Shown here one piece after another: positions 7,426-17,792 of a stretch of DNA of 64,000 nucleotides. The position numbers and the translations under genes are program-made. The notes under the pieces are model-generated. The model searched no databases. It saw only the letters and a list, made by a program, of their open reading frames with translations, and was not told where the DNA came from. Numbering within the stretch: position 1 is the first letter of the stretch; the number at the start of each line of letters is the position of its first letter. The stretch lies in the NCBI RefSeq assembly GCF_000725345.1, contig NZ_CP008852.1:1269693-1333692 (forward strand). Direction: 5' to 3'. The DNA comes from Pelosinus sp. UFO1 (GTDB lineage Bacteria > Bacillota > Negativicutes > DSM-13327).

Positions 7426-9114
7426 ATGGAGTTAACCATAAAGAATCTTGATACAGATGTTTTGATAGTTGGCGGCGGAACGGCAGGCTGTTTTGCGGCG
7501 ATAACCATTGTTGAAAATTCAGAGGCTAAGGTAATAATTGCAGAAAAGGCGAATCTTAAACGGAGCGGTTGTCTTGCTGCAGGGGTTAATGCCCTAAATG
7601 CCTATATTGTAAAAGGTCAAACACCTGAAACCTATCTTAATTATGTAAGAAATGATGCAGAAGGTGTGATAAGAGAAGATCTTGTATATACCATTTCTCA
7701 AAGACTAAATGCAGTCACAGAAAAAATGGAGACATTAGGTCTTGTCATACTGAAGGATGAGACAGGGGAGTATGTTTCTAGAGGCAACAGAAATATAAAA
7801 ATTAATGGGGAAAATATTAAGCCTATACTCGCTGAAGGAGTAAGGAAAAGCCAAAATGTAACTGTTTTAAATCGAGTGAACATCATTGACTATATTGTGC
7901 AAGAGGGAAAAGTAATCGGTGCCTATGGTTTTTCACTAGATAAGAATATATTATACGTTATTGGCGCAAAAGCGGTAATCTGTACTACGGGAGGGGCTGC
8001 GGGGCTATATAAACCCAATAACCCTGGATTTTCGAAACATAAGATGTGGTACTCTCCCTTTAATACAGGAGCCGGTTATGCCATGGGAATTAGGGCTGGA
8101 GCTGAGATGACGACCTTTGAAATGCGATTTATTGCCCTTCGCTGTAAAGATACCATTGCTCCTACTGGAACAATCGCACAAGGAATTGGAGCGCAGCAAA
8201 TTAATGGCATCGGGGAAGAATACGAAAAAAATTATGGAGCCGGGAAAACTTCACTTCGGATGTATTCTACCGTAATGGAAAATAAAGCAGGCAGAGGACC
8301 TTGTTACTTAAAAACCGTAGGTATTTCACCGGAGCAAGAAGGGGATCTTTATAAGGCTTACCTCAATATGGCTCCTGCTCAAACCTTACGCTGGCTTGAA
8401 AATGGTAATGGTCCTGCTGCTGAAAATGTGGAAATAGAAGGTACGGAACCTTACATTGTGGGTGGGCATACAGGAAGCGGGTATTGGGTAGATACCAAAC
8501 GAGAGACGACACTGAAAGGACTGTATGCAGCTGGTGATGTGGCTGGAGGAAGTCCACAAAAATATGTAACAGGTTGTTTTGCCGAAGGAGAAATTGCCGC
8601 ATTTTCAGCCCTAGCTTATCTAGAGGGTGTAACAAAAGTGGTACCTGAAATACAAGAGAGTAAGAAAAAGCTGGCAGAGGTAAATCAATTTCTAACTGGT
8701 AAAGTAAGCATTTATACCGTAGAAGAAGTAGAAGAAGCCATGCAGAAAGTAATGGATGAATATGCTGGTGGAATTTCGTCTGGTTATACCTATAATTCTC
8801 GTAAACTGCAAGAAGCCAAGAAAAGAATTATAGAAATACTAGATATCAGCCAAAAGTTAGTAGCTGAAGACTTGCATCAACTGATGCTGATCTATGAAGT
8901 CATTGATAGACTGTATGTATGCCAAACTCTCATTGCCCATTTAGAAGCAAGGCAAGAAACCCGCTGGCATTCTTTTCAGGAAAATGCAGATTATCCAAAT
9001 CGAGACGATGAAAACTGGTTGAAATTTGTTAATTCACGGTTTGAAGCAGGAAAAATCAAAATAGTAATGCGAGACTTGATTAAAAAGGATGACATCTATG
9101 AGCATAAAGATTGA
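7426..9114 (+). CDS. aprA: Adenylylsulfate (APS) reductase alpha subunit-like flavoprotein
   Basis: 562 residues. The N-terminal Rossmann motif VLIVGGGTAGCFAA binds FAD, and the body resembles the fumarate-reductase/AprA flavoprotein family (KRSGCLAAGVNALNAY; GGHTGSGYWVDTKRETTLKGLYAAGDVAGG). Family role: two-electron reduction of adenosine 5'-phosphosulfate to sulfite and AMP with the ferredoxin-like beta subunit. ATG 7426 is chosen; a TTG directly before it is also in frame. It overlaps the aprB-like gene by 17 bases. It lies between an importer and cysDN, so the role is probably assimilatory sulfate reduction. A related flavoprotein subtype cannot be excluded without alignment of the APS-binding residues. 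Confidence 0.85.
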   Translation: MELTIKNLDTDVLIVGGGTAGCFAAITIVENSEAKVIIAEKANLKRSGCLAAGVNALNAYIVKGQTPETYLNYVRNDAEGVIREDLVYTISQRLNAVTEKMETLGLVILKDETGEYVSRGNRNIKINGENIKPILAEGVRKSQNVTVLNRVNIIDYIVQEGKVIGAYGFSLDKNILYVIGAKAVICTTGGAAGLYKPNNPGFSKHKMWYSPFNTGAGYAMGIRAGAEMTTFEMRFIALRCKDTIAPTGTIAQGIGAQQINGIGEEYEKNYGAGKTSLRMYSTVMENKAGRGPCYLKTVGISPEQEGDLYKAYLNMAPAQTLRWLENGNGPAAENVEIEGTEPYIVGGHTGSGYWVDTKRETTLKGLYAAGDVAGGSPQKYVTGCFAEGEIAAFSALAYLEGVTKVVPEIQESKKKLAEVNQFLTGKVSIYTVEEVEEAMQKVMDEYAGGISSGYTYNSRKLQEAKKRIIEILDISQKLVAEDLHQLMLIYEVIDRLYVCQTLIAHLEARQETRWHSFQENADYPNRDDENWLKFVNSRFEAGKIKIVMRDLIKKDDIYEHKD

Positions 9115-9412
9115 TATTCAAAAGTGTACTGGCTGCGGAAAATGCCGTGAGGTCTGTCCTGGCAGTTTACTATATAAAGATATAGCTGGTAAGACACAAA
9201 TCAGATATCCCAAAGAATGTTGGGGTTGTACCTCTTGTGTAAAAGAATGCAGTTTTAATGCTATTCAATACTATCTCGGTGCAGATATGGGTGGTAAAGG
9301 TAGTTTTCTTTATACAAAACAGGAAGGGCAGTTATTGCATTGGATTGTTGTTTTACCTGATGGTACTGAAAAAATTCTTACCACAGATAAGAGTCAAGCA
9401 AATGCATATTAG
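9098..9412 (+). CDS. aprB: Ferredoxin-like APS reductase beta subunit
   Basis: 104 residues from ATG 9098 (AAAGGA upstream; an earlier in-frame ATG at 9089 is less well placed). Two cluster motifs are intact: CTGCGKCREVCP near the start and CWGCTSCVKEC around residues 42-52, so it should carry two [4Fe-4S] clusters. It is shorter than the ~150-residue AprB of sulfate reducers, lacking most of the C-terminal tail that wraps the alpha subunit there. Translationally coupled to aprA; supplies electrons for APS reduction. Confidence 0.85.
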   Translation: MSIKIDIQKCTGCGKCREVCPGSLLYKDIAGKTQIRYPKECWGCTSCVKECSFNAIQYYLGADMGGKGSFLYTKQEGQLLHWIVVLPDGTEKILTTDKSQANAY

Positions 9413-9439
9413 AACAAACGATTTGAGGAGGATGAGATT

Positions 9440-10240
9440 ATGGATCATTTAGATAGATTAGAAGCGCAAAGTATTTTTATTTTGAGAGAAGCGTATAAGA
9501 AATTTGGCAAATTGGGGATGTTGTGGTCAATCGGCAAAGATTCAACAGTTATGCTATGGCTCGCGAAAAAGGCGTTTTTTGGTCATTGTCCTTTTCCCTT
9601 CATCCATGTAGATACGACGCATAAGATTCCAGAAATGATTACATTTCGCGATCGCATGGCGAAAGAATATAATATAGAACTGATTGTTCATACAAATGAG
9701 GAAGCGCTACAGGCAGGCATGGGACCAGACAAAGGCAGATTGGTTTGCTGCAAAGCCTTAAAAACGGATGGTTTGCAACAGGTAGTTACCAAGTATGAAT
9801 TTGAGGGATTAATTTTAGGGATTCGCAGGGACGAAGAGGGATCCCGTTCTAAGGAACGAGTTTTTAGTGAAAGAAATAAAGATTCGGAATGGGATTATAC
9901 CAATCAAGCGCCGGAGTTATGGGATCAGTTCAAAACAGATTTTCCTAAGGGCAATCACATTAGAGTACACCCAATTCTCCATTGGAATGAAATGGATATT
10001 TGGGCCTATATTGAACGGGAAAAAATTGAGCTTGTCGATCTTTATTTTGCGAAAAATGGTAAACGTTACAGAAGTTTAGGATGTGCTCCTTGCACAGGGC
10101 AGATTGATTCAAACGCCGTTACTGTTGCCGAAATTATTGAAGAATTGAAAAATACTAAGGTCGGCGAGAGAGCGGGAAGAGCGCAAGACCAAGAAGATTC
10201 CTATGCTATGCAAAAACTTCGTAAAGATGGATATATGTAG
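9440..10240 (+). CDS. cysD: Sulfate adenylyltransferase subunit 2 (CysD)
   Basis: 266 residues. PP-loop-type ATP pyrophosphatase motif [13 protein letters not shown], followed by [34 protein letters not shown] and the CAPCTGQ segment, all CysD hallmarks. It makes APS from sulfate and ATP together with the GTPase CysN. AGGAGG lies before the ATG. It is followed 36 bases later by cysN. It is slightly shorter than the ~300-residue enterobacterial enzyme. Confidence 0.95.
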   Translation: MDHLDRLEAQSIFILREAYKKFGKLGMLWSIGKDSTVMLWLAKKAFFGHCPFPFIHVDTTHKIPEMITFRDRMAKEYNIELIVHTNEEALQAGMGPDKGRLVCCKALKTDGLQQVVTKYEFEGLILGIRRDEEGSRSKERVFSERNKDSEWDYTNQAPELWDQFKTDFPKGNHIRVHPILHWNEMDIWAYIEREKIELVDLYFAKNGKRYRSLGCAPCTGQIDSNAVTVAEIIEELKNTKVGERAGRAQDQEDSYAMQKLRKDGYM

Positions 10241-10276
10241 CACTGTGGACGTTATTAGATATAGGGAGGTTAACAA

Positions 10277-12001
10277 ATGGATATTACGAGAGAAGTATTA
10301 AATATTGTTGTTGTAGGACACGTAGATCATGGAAAGTCCACGGTGATAGGTCGGCTGCTATATGATACAAAATCTCTACCCGAGGGGGCGATTGATAGAG
10401 TAAAGAGGATCGCTAAAGAAAAAGGTAAGCCTTTTGAATACGCTTATCTTCTCGATGCCTTCGAGGAGGAGCAAAAACAAGGGATTACCATTGATACGAC
10501 CCAACTGCAATTTCGCACGGACAAGAGGGATTATGTCATCATTGATGCACCAGGTCATAAGGAATTTTTGAAAAACATGATTTCTGGTGCTGCTAGTGCA
10601 GAGGCCGCATTATTGATTATTGATGCTAATGAAGGGATTCAGGAACAGTCCAAAAGACATGGTTATATATTGTCTTTATTAGGTATACAAAAGGCCTATG
10701 TATTAGTTAATAAAATGGACTTAATAGAGTACTCCGAAGAGAAGTTTAATAACATAAAACAGGAAATGAATGAGTTTTTGAACAGTCTTCATGTGTATCC
10801 TTTAAAATATATACCTGTTTCTGCTTTTCATGGAGAAAATATAACAACCCCCTCAGATAAAATGCCATGGTACAAAGGAGAACCTGTTCTCAGTGCCATT
10901 GATTTATTTGAAAAAGATAAAGGGTTAGAGGGGAAACCTTTACGATTCCCGATACAAGATGTATATAAGTTTGATAATAGACGGATTATTGCAGGCAGAA
11001 TCGAGGCTGGTACTTTAAAAACAGGTGATGAAATTTTAATATCGCCGAGTAATAAGGTGACCAAGGTAAAAAGCATAGAGTATTGGGTAGATAAAGATAA
11101 AAAAGAGAGCATTTCTGCAGGGATGTCTGTAGGCATAACAGTGGAAGATGAATTTTTTAATCAACGAGGCGAATTTATTTCCCATACCTACGATACACCA
11201 TTAACTGCTGATACCTTTAAGGTGAGCTTGTTTTGGATGGGGAAAAACGATCTAGTAAAGAAAAAAGAATATAAGCTCAAACTAGCCACACAAGAAGTAG
11301 AATGTGAAGTTTTTGCGATTAATAAGGTAATTGATGCCACTACATTAGAAAATATCGAAAATTCGAATCAAGCAAAGACCAACGATGTGGCAGAAGTAAC
11401 CATCAAGACGAAACGGAAAATCTGTTTTGATGAGTTTAGAAATAACCAGAATACAGGAAGATTTGTTATTGTAGACGGCTATGATGTTTGTGGTGGTGGA
11501 ATTGTTACTGGTCTCGTACATGAAAGACAGCTTTCCAGTAAGTTTGCCAAAAAAGACAATGAAATAGTAATAAGTTGTTTTGATGAATATTATTATATTC
11601 TTTCTGAGGGCGGGTTAAAGAAGTTAGAGGCAATTCCTCATACCTTTACCATTGGTGATGTCATACCATCCACCGGTGCTACCTACCAATACCCAGAAGA
11701 TTTTAATCTGGTAGATGTGAAAACGAATCTTATCGGGAAAGTAAGAAAATCTAAGTTGCAAGATATTAGCTTATTAAGCGACATTGCCTATGATAAAGTA
11801 CCATTTATCGATTCCCAAGGAGCCTACATTCGGGTGCAATCAGGAGAAGACTTTGTAGCTTTCAAGGCAGAGCTTGAAAAGTTGCAATCAGCGAATACTG
11901 CTCTGGCTGATTTTGCTAACAAATGGTTCACCTTTATGCACTTTAGACAAGTAAGATATTTGCAAGCGGCGAAATCTTTGGAAATTGAGTATCAAATATA
12001 G
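10277..12001 (+). CDS. cysN: Sulfate adenylyltransferase subunit 1 GTPase (CysN) with C-terminal extension
   Basis: 574 residues. EF-Tu-like GTPase motifs: GHVDHGKST (14-22), DAPGHKEF (~90), NKMD (~145). Domains II and III follow to about residue 420. The remaining ~150 residues go beyond the ~475-residue CysN, yet they contain no P-loop, so this is not the CysNC fusion with APS kinase. The extension is soluble and partly helical ([20 protein letters not shown]); I do not recognise it. Last gene of the operon; a terminator follows at 12161. The lack of APS kinase agrees with AprAB acting directly on APS. Confidence 0.92.
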   Translation: MDITREVLNIVVVGHVDHGKSTVIGRLLYDTKSLPEGAIDRVKRIAKEKGKPFEYAYLLDAFEEEQKQGITIDTTQLQFRTDKRDYVIIDAPGHKEFLKNMISGAASAEAALLIIDANEGIQEQSKRHGYILSLLGIQKAYVLVNKMDLIEYSEEKFNNIKQEMNEFLNSLHVYPLKYIPVSAFHGENITTPSDKMPWYKGEPVLSAIDLFEKDKGLEGKPLRFPIQDVYKFDNRRIIAGRIEAGTLKTGDEILISPSNKVTKVKSIEYWVDKDKKESISAGMSVGITVEDEFFNQRGEFISHTYDTPLTADTFKVSLFWMGKNDLVKKKEYKLKLATQEVECEVFAINKVIDATTLENIENSNQAKTNDVAEVTIKTKRKICFDEFRNNQNTGRFVIVDGYDVCGGGIVTGLVHERQLSSKFAKKDNEIVISCFDEYYYILSEGGLKKLEAIPHTFTIGDVIPSTGATYQYPEDFNLVDVKTNLIGKVRKSKLQDISLLSDIAYDKVPFIDSQGAYIRVQSGEDFVAFKAELEKLQSANTALADFANKWFTFMHFRQVRYLQAAKSLEIEYQI

Positions 12002-12160
12002 GCTTTTGCCAGTTATCTAAAACATATATGTTCTAGCTAGTCCGCGCAGGTTCCATTTTATTAATGTTCAGTTGTAACAAAGAAAATTGACTTACACCAA
12101 CCTTAAGCAGCAGCTTAAGTTAACTTCGTAAAAAAGCAAATTTTAGCTGATCAGAGACCT

Positions 12161-12204
12161 GAAGGCTAAGGTATATCCAAGATATGCCTTAGCCTTCTAA
12201 TTTT
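12161..12204 (+). terminator. Rho-independent terminator after cysN
   Basis: GAAGGCTAAGGTATA (12161-12175) pairs with TATGCCTTAGCCTTC (12183-12197), a 15-base near-perfect stem followed by TAATTTT. It closes the sulfur operon. The rest of the 344-base gap to 12346 shows no gene. Confidence 0.85.
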
Positions 12205-12345
12205 CGCTAAAAAAGTAGTCACGTCTTGTTAGCACTTTCATATAATAATAGGGTGTATTAAAAACTTTTTAATATGCTGTTGTATTTTTCAATTTGATTT
12301 ACTGATTGAGATTATGATGGCTTATATAAAGAAGGGGGCCCGAGA

Positions 12346-12987
12346 GTGCTCAAACTAACCAATCTCCACGCTTCTTATGGCAAGATTCATGTAGTAAAGG
12401 GAATAAGCTTAGAAGTAAACAAGGGGGAATTTGTTACGCTTATAGGTAGCAAAGGTGTGGGAAAGACAACAACACGTAAGACAATTATGGGTCTATTAAG
12501 GCCTGACTGTGGGAGCATACAATTTTTATCGCAAGAAATCGCTGGCGTAAGGCCAGACAAAATAGTAAATCAAGGAATCGCCTTCGTCTCAAAGGAAAAG
12601 AAAATTTTCCCCTTTATGAGTGTCGTAGAAAATTTGCATGTGGGAGCCTACTCTAGTAAAGAGAAAGAAGAAATAAATTGGGGCTTTGAAAGAGTTTATA
12701 AATTTTTCCCCCAATTATTTGATTGCAGACGCCAATTGGCAAGGAGTCTTTCGGAAGATCAAAAACAAATGCTAGCAATTGGGCGAGTAGTAATGACTCA
12801 ACCTAAAATGCTGATACTTGATGACCCTTCTATTACTTTTACACCAACGATTGTGGAACCAGTTTTTAAATTTCTTTCTGAAATACACAAACAGGGGATG
12901 ACCATTTTATTATTTGAAGAAAATGAACAAATGGCTCTAAAAATCGCTGACCGAGTATATGTCATGAAGGCTGGCAGGATTGTATAG
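12346..12987 (+). CDS. LivF-like ABC ATPase, truncated and probably non-functional
   Basis: 213 residues from a GTG start (AGAAGGGGG upstream). The N-terminus follows LivF of branched-chain amino acid importers, with a workable Walker A GSKGVGKT (34-41). The signature is LSEDQ (135-139) instead of LSGGE, and the Walker B reads LILDDPS, with Asp160 where the catalytic Glu should be. The protein ends at RIV with a TAG; in the same frame the next codons read His-Gly and continue into a decayed LivF-like tail (normal length ~235). No liv permease or binding protein is near. An inactive relic is likely; a regulatory ATPase-dead protein is the alternative. Confidence 0.7.
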   Translation: MLKLTNLHASYGKIHVVKGISLEVNKGEFVTLIGSKGVGKTTTRKTIMGLLRPDCGSIQFLSQEIAGVRPDKIVNQGIAFVSKEKKIFPFMSVVENLHVGAYSSKEKEEINWGFERVYKFFPQLFDCRRQLARSLSEDQKQMLAIGRVVMTQPKMLILDDPSITFTPTIVEPVFKFLSEIHKQGMTILLFEENEQMALKIADRVYVMKAGRIV

Positions 12988-13118
12988 CATGGTGCAATGT
13001 TAAAGATTATCAAATTTTATGGAATCATAGTATATACTTGATATAAAGTTCTGACTTATAATGAAAAATAGCGAATAGGGAAATTTAATAAATTAACTTG
13101 TACGGGGGACTTTTATCT

Positions 13119-13889
13119 ATGGAACAACAGCTTATAATTCATACAGATTATCATCAACTAAGTAGTGTGCTGCATATACCCCCATGTAATGAAACTGATA
13201 AAAAACCTGCTTTCATCCTATGCCATGGGTTTATTGGTAGTAAAGTTGGCCAGCATCGGATTTTTGTTAAAATGGCGCGTAAGCTATGTCGTGCTGGTTA
13301 TATAGTTTTACGATTCGATTTTAGTGGTTGTGGCGAAAGTTCAGGCGAATATAGAGATGTTACTATCACTGGCCAGATTAAGGAAGCTAAAAAGGCAATT
13401 GATCTAGTGGCAAAGCATCCGAATGTTGATTGTGAACAAATTACCTTGGTGGGCCATAGTTTAGGTGGTGCGATTGCCGCATGTGTAGCGGCACAGGATA
13501 AAAGAATTCACCGACTCATATTACTATCTCCTGTGGCAAAGCCATTTGATGATATTGTACAGATTGTAGGAAATGATCGTTATCAAAAATGCTTACAAGA
13601 AGGTATTGTCAATTACGAAGGTTTTGAAGTAGGGCGAGATTTATTTCTTTCCTTACCCGATGCCCAGCCGTTAGCTGAAATTCATAAATTTCAAGGACGG
13701 GTATTACTTATCCATGGTAGTGAGGATGAGGATACGCCATTAGATAATGCTTATCAATATCAGCATATATTTGACAAGAGATCAGAAGGTCAGTGTGAAT
13801 TACAGGTTATAAAAGGAGCGGATCACACTTACAATTCTCCCTTATGGGAGTTAGAATTACAAAAGATCATTATGCAATGGATATCTTAA
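13119..13889 (+). CDS. Alpha/beta-hydrolase (serine hydrolase)
   Basis: 256 residues from ATG 13119 with GGGGGA 10 bases upstream; a TTG at 13098 is a weaker choice because it precedes that site. Motifs: CHGF oxyanion region, FDFSGCGESSGEY, nucleophile elbow GHSLGG, the acidic segment HGSEDEDTP and the catalytic His in GADHTY. It has no signal peptide, so it is cytoplasmic; probably an esterase or acylaminopeptidase-like hydrolase, substrate unknown. Monocistronic, with a terminator 14 bases downstream. Confidence 0.88.
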   Translation: MEQQLIIHTDYHQLSSVLHIPPCNETDKKPAFILCHGFIGSKVGQHRIFVKMARKLCRAGYIVLRFDFSGCGESSGEYRDVTITGQIKEAKKAIDLVAKHPNVDCEQITLVGHSLGGAIAACVAAQDKRIHRLILLSPVAKPFDDIVQIVGNDRYQKCLQEGIVNYEGFEVGRDLFLSLPDAQPLAEIHKFQGRVLLIHGSEDEDTPLDNAYQYQHIFDKRSEGQCELQVIKGADHTYNSPLWELELQKIIMQWIS

Positions 13890-13902
13890 GTTTGTTTTTA
13901 GG

Positions 13903-13936
13903 AAGGGCCTTGAAGATTTAATCATCAAGGCCCTTT
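13903..13936. terminator. Bidirectional terminator
   Basis: AAGGGCCTTGA (13903-13913) pairs with TCAAGGCCCTT (13925-13935), followed by Ts. Lies between the convergent hydrolase and chemoreceptor genes. Confidence 0.85.
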
Positions 13937-13950
13937 TGCTATTCTTTTGC

Positions 13951-15660
13951 TTACAGTTTAAATTTACTGACAAGAGAGTGTAAATTTTGAGACATTGCAA
14001 AAAGAGTTTCAGCGGAACTTGATATTTCCTCTATGGATGCGGATTGTTCTTCAGCAGAAGCTGAGATAGTTTGCGTATTGGTGGCAGTTTGAATCGCTAC
14101 TTGTTTAATATTATCCACCGAAGCAATGATTTTTCCTCCGGAAGTGGAAATTCCTTCAGTAGCCTGATTGATATTTTGTATCTGATGTTCTAATTCTGCT
14201 ACTACCGCTACAATGTTTTTGAAACTTGTACCTGTCTGGCTAATGATATCAATACCTTTAGACGCTTCTTTTGTACCAGTATTCATAGTATTGATAACCG
14301 TTTTGGTTTCTTCTTGAATCTCCTGGATAATTTCCGTAATTTTATCCGCAGCAACATGAGATTGTTCGGCAAGTTTACGAACTTCCGATGCGACAACAGC
14401 AAAGCCGCGACCTTGTTCACCAGCTCTTGCTGCTTCAATAGCGGCATTAAGTGCTAACAGATTGGTTTGTCCTGCAATCTCACTGATGACATCAATAATT
14501 TCACTAATTTGGCGTGAACTACTGCCTAATTTATCGACAACTTTTGATGAAAGGCTAACTGACTTATTGATTGCTTCCATCTGTAGAATGGCTTGTTTAG
14601 CAACGACTTCTCCCGCGCTGGCTACCCGAGAGGCATGTTGTGACCTAGTTGAGACTTCATTCGAGGTAGCAGCGATTATATGAACAGCATCTACCATGTT
14701 CGTTATAGTTGCAGCAGTGTGCTCTATTTCCAGAGCTTGCCTAGCAGTACCCGTTGATACTTCGTTTACCGCATCTACAACGTGCAAAGAAAGCTCTGTA
14801 GAATGAGCAGTGGTTGTACTTAGCTGTTCGCTAGCAAACGCTACTTGCTCGGAAGCTTCCGTTACTTGCGTAATAATTTGTCGTAAGTGTTCAACCATTA
14901 GATTGACTGCTTGGGACATATCACCAATCTCATTATGGGGAAAGTGGGTTAAGGCTTTTTGTTGTAAATCTCCTGCTGCGATGCTTTGTGCCATAGTTGC
15001 GATGGTTTTTAGGGGGTGAGATATTTGGCGAGCCAACCAAAAACCACTGGAAGCGGCGATTAGAAAAATTGCGATATTGAGATACAGGGAAATCTTTTTC
15101 ATGCGTTCAATGGTAAGAGCAACGACTTGAATTTGTGTCGCAACTTGCTTTTTCATAGATTCAACAAAGTTTTCTGATTGTGCTCTTGCCGCATCAATTT
15201 CTACTGTAGATGATTCTAGGAATTTGATCGTTTCAGAAATGCCGGACATATTACTAATACCCATACCAATTTCTAAGGTTTTATCAAAATCAGCTGTTAC
15301 AGATCGTAATTTGTATAATTCCTCAGAGAGTTCAGGATCTAAATTATTTTGCAATTTTTCGAAAAGATTTTGCATCCTTTTACGGGAATACTCATAATTG
15401 CTTTTATAGGTAGTGTTCTGACTTGCGATATAAGATCTTGCTTCTGCGTTTTGTATCCAAACTTCGGTGTGAATACTTTTTACATCTTCAATAGCTGGCA
15501 TTGTATCATATAATAGGGTGTTATATTGCTCTTGCATGGAGCTGATTGTAATGTATGTATAAATATTAAGGCAGGTAAAAGCTATAACGATGAGTATTGA
15601 AGTTAGAAAGATTCTTGTCCCAATGTTAATTCGTAACGCAAAATTTGTCTGCATTTCCAT
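13951..15660 (-). CDS. Methyl-accepting chemotaxis protein
   Basis: 569 residues in the usual order: N-terminal membrane helix (~14-34), a ~150-residue four-helix-bundle sensor domain outside the membrane, a second membrane helix near 190, a HAMP domain (~210-265) and a long coiled-coil signalling domain. The CheA/CheW-contact tip [20 protein letters not shown] is perfectly conserved. It senses an unknown ligand and controls the flagellar motor through CheA. No C-terminal CheR-docking pentapeptide is present. Shine-Dalgarno AAGGGG precedes the ATG. Transcribed alone. Confidence 0.95.
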   Translation of the reverse strand: MEMQTNFALRINIGTRIFLTSILIVIAFTCLNIYTYITISSMQEQYNTLLYDTMPAIEDVKSIHTEVWIQNAEARSYIASQNTTYKSNYEYSRKRMQNLFEKLQNNLDPELSEELYKLRSVTADFDKTLEIGMGISNMSGISETIKFLESSTVEIDAARAQSENFVESMKKQVATQIQVVALTIERMKKISLYLNIAIFLIAASSGFWLARQISHPLKTIATMAQSIAAGDLQQKALTHFPHNEIGDMSQAVNLMVEHLRQIITQVTEASEQVAFASEQLSTTTAHSTELSLHVVDAVNEVSTGTARQALEIEHTAATITNMVDAVHIIAATSNEVSTRSQHASRVASAGEVVAKQAILQMEAINKSVSLSSKVVDKLGSSSRQISEIIDVISEIAGQTNLLALNAAIEAARAGEQGRGFAVVASEVRKLAEQSHVAADKITEIIQEIQEETKTVINTMNTGTKEASKGIDIISQTGTSFKNIVAVVAELEHQIQNINQATEGISTSGGKIIASVDNIKQVAIQTATNTQTISASAEEQSASIEEISSSAETLFAMSQNLHSLVSKFKL

Positions 15661-15827
15661 ATCGCCCCTTATTTTAATCTATAATGTGTAATAATTCTAA
15701 GTATTTTGAAAATTACCTCTAATATTTAGATAAAAAGGATAAAAATGTTATTAAAACATTTTATAAAGATGTGGGGAATATATGTAAAACCATCCTTGGG
15801 TTAAAAAACAAGCTATTTTCAAAGTTA

Positions 15828-15870
15828 AATAGGATATTCGAGGGATTTTAGAACGAATATCCTATTTTTT
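15828..15870 (+). terminator. Hairpin terminator in a 338-base gap
   Basis: AATAGGATATTCG (15828-15840) pairs with CGAATATCCTATT (15854-15866), a 13-base perfect stem followed by six Ts. It precedes the Omp85-type gene; no gene ends just upstream on this strand, so it may end an unseen short transcript or act as a leader element. Otherwise the gap is empty apart from a possible TATAAT at 15942. Confidence 0.7.
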
Positions 15871-15998
15871 ATTGGGATAAAAAATAAGAAAAATTAAATT
15901 AATTGTCAATATGTTGTAACCAAACCGTAACAAGCTCTTTTTATAATGAATATGAAAAATAAGGTACTTTTTCTAAAAGTTGTATGAGGAGATCATAA

Positions 15999-17771
15999 AT
16001 GAAAAATAGAAAATACATTAGATATTTAGTAGTAGCAGGGGTCTTCATGATAAAGAATCTATTTGGCACTGATGCGCTGGCTAGCGCTGCAGACTTTACA
16101 GGGAAAAAAATTGTTGATGTTAGTATCAGTGACAAGAATGCTTTAGTAACAAGTAATATAAGTAATGTGGTTAAGCTAAAATCAGGTGATACGTTCAACG
16201 CAGATTTAATCCAGCAAGATATAAAAGCAATTTATGGATTAGGTAGCTTTTATGATGTACAAGCTGATTTCATTGAAGTACCAGAAGGCATTAAGGTGAT
16301 TTATTCAGTTATTGAAAAAATGGAGATAAAAGATATTGTTTTCAAAGGCAATACTAAGGTTTCCACTGAAAAACTGGAAAGCTTATCTGCTGCAATGAAG
16401 GGGATTCTTATCGATAATAAAAAAATAAGTGATGAGGCACAGATTATAGAGAAATATTATCATGATCAAGGATATATAGTAGCAAAGGTAAATGATATTA
16501 GAATGGATCAAGAGGGAGTACTCACTGTTTTCATCAATGAGGGTATGACAGAAGACATCGTCATAAAGGGTAATGAAAAGACAAAAAATCATGTTATTAC
16601 TCGTGAACTAAAATTAAAAATAGGAGAGCCTTTTAATTCGAAAGATGCGAAACGGAGTATAGAGCGATTAAATAATTTGGGTTTTTTTGAAGATGTAAAT
16701 ATGAAATTGAACCCTGGTAGGGAACCTAATGCCGTTGTTGCTGAAGTAGATGTTAAAGAGCAAAAAACAGGAACATTTACTATTGGCGGAGGCTATAGCA
16801 AAAGTGATGGATTGACGTCAATTATTGGATTGGGTGATACTAACTTTAAGGGAACTGGAAATAATCTTAATGTAAGCTTTCAGCATGGTTATTCCAGTAT
16901 TGCAGGTACAGGATGGAATGTAAACTTTACCAATCCATATATCGATAAGAAAGAAACCTCATTAAGCGTTAGCTTATTTAACTCAGTCAGTGAGGTGAGT
17001 GATTATGGTTATAATGGTGATAACACGACACTCCGCTCTACGTATTATCGTAGATCCCGAGGCTTTAACATTACCTTGGGACGCCCCGAAGGTGAATATG
17101 TAAAAAATTACGTTACCCTTACTAAGCGAACAGATTTGTACGTAGAGCATGATTCTGGACCAGTGGACTATTCAGCTACGGTGGGGGATTCAGACTACAA
17201 CTCCGCTTATAATGCAAAGTATCTAGCAAAGAATTTTGGTGAGGTGCACAGCGTGACCTTGGCAAGGGTGTATGATACTCGGGACAATATTTTTAATCCT
17301 ACAGAAGGAAAACGTGTGTCACTAACAACTGAAATTGCCGGTCAAGGACTTGGCGGTCAATTTGATTTCAATAAGTACATTATTGATGGACGTAAATACT
17401 TTAAAGTTGGTAGTAAGCAAGTCCTAGCATTTCATGTATCGGTTGGCGCAGTTGATGGGGACGTTCCTGATGCCAGCAAATTTAGTGTGGGCGGAATTGA
17501 TACACTGCGCGGTTATGAGGACAATGAATTTAAAGGAAATAAAATGTTTACCGCTACAGTTGAATATCGTTATCCCATTGCCAATAAAGTGGAAGGCGTT
17601 CTTTTCACTGATGCTGGTAATGCGTGGGATGGTACGTATAAATTAAATGATTTAAAATACAGCGTTGGTATGGGCCTGCGGGTTAGTACGCCTATTGGGC
17701 CAATACGTCTTGATTATGGATATGGTAAAGAAGGTGGACGAACCCACTTTAGCTTTGGGACTCAATTCTAA
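15999..17771 (+). CDS. Omp85-family outer-membrane protein (BamA/TamA-like)
   Basis: 590 residues with a signal peptide ending near ALASAADF, about three POTRA domains (~35-255; e.g. IEKMEIKDIVFKGNTKVSTE, IERLNNLGFFEDVNMK) and a 16-strand-type barrel ending in the terminal Phe of SFGTQF. The motif LRGYEDNEFKG matches the conserved lid-loop region of the family. Role: insertion or secretion of proteins at the outer membrane; its presence implies a diderm envelope. It is shorter than BamA (~800 residues, five POTRAs) and has no skp/lpx neighbours, so it is probably an accessory paralogue. GAGGAG precedes the ATG. Confidence 0.92.
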   Translation: MKNRKYIRYLVVAGVFMIKNLFGTDALASAADFTGKKIVDVSISDKNALVTSNISNVVKLKSGDTFNADLIQQDIKAIYGLGSFYDVQADFIEVPEGIKVIYSVIEKMEIKDIVFKGNTKVSTEKLESLSAAMKGILIDNKKISDEAQIIEKYYHDQGYIVAKVNDIRMDQEGVLTVFINEGMTEDIVIKGNEKTKNHVITRELKLKIGEPFNSKDAKRSIERLNNLGFFEDVNMKLNPGREPNAVVAEVDVKEQKTGTFTIGGGYSKSDGLTSIIGLGDTNFKGTGNNLNVSFQHGYSSIAGTGWNVNFTNPYIDKKETSLSVSLFNSVSEVSDYGYNGDNTTLRSTYYRRSRGFNITLGRPEGEYVKNYVTLTKRTDLYVEHDSGPVDYSATVGDSDYNSAYNAKYLAKNFGEVHSVTLARVYDTRDNIFNPTEGKRVSLTTEIAGQGLGGQFDFNKYIIDGRKYFKVGSKQVLAFHVSVGAVDGDVPDASKFSVGGIDTLRGYEDNEFKGNKMFTATVEYRYPIANKVEGVLFTDAGNAWDGTYKLNDLKYSVGMGLRVSTPIGPIRLDYGYGKEGGRTHFSFGTQF

Positions 17772-17792
17772 AAATTTTTATTGGCATTGTAC

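Noticed and set aside
9258-9452. 64-codon frame overlapping the end of aprB
   Set aside because: Out of frame with aprB and without a ribosome site; aprB has clear Fe-S motifs.
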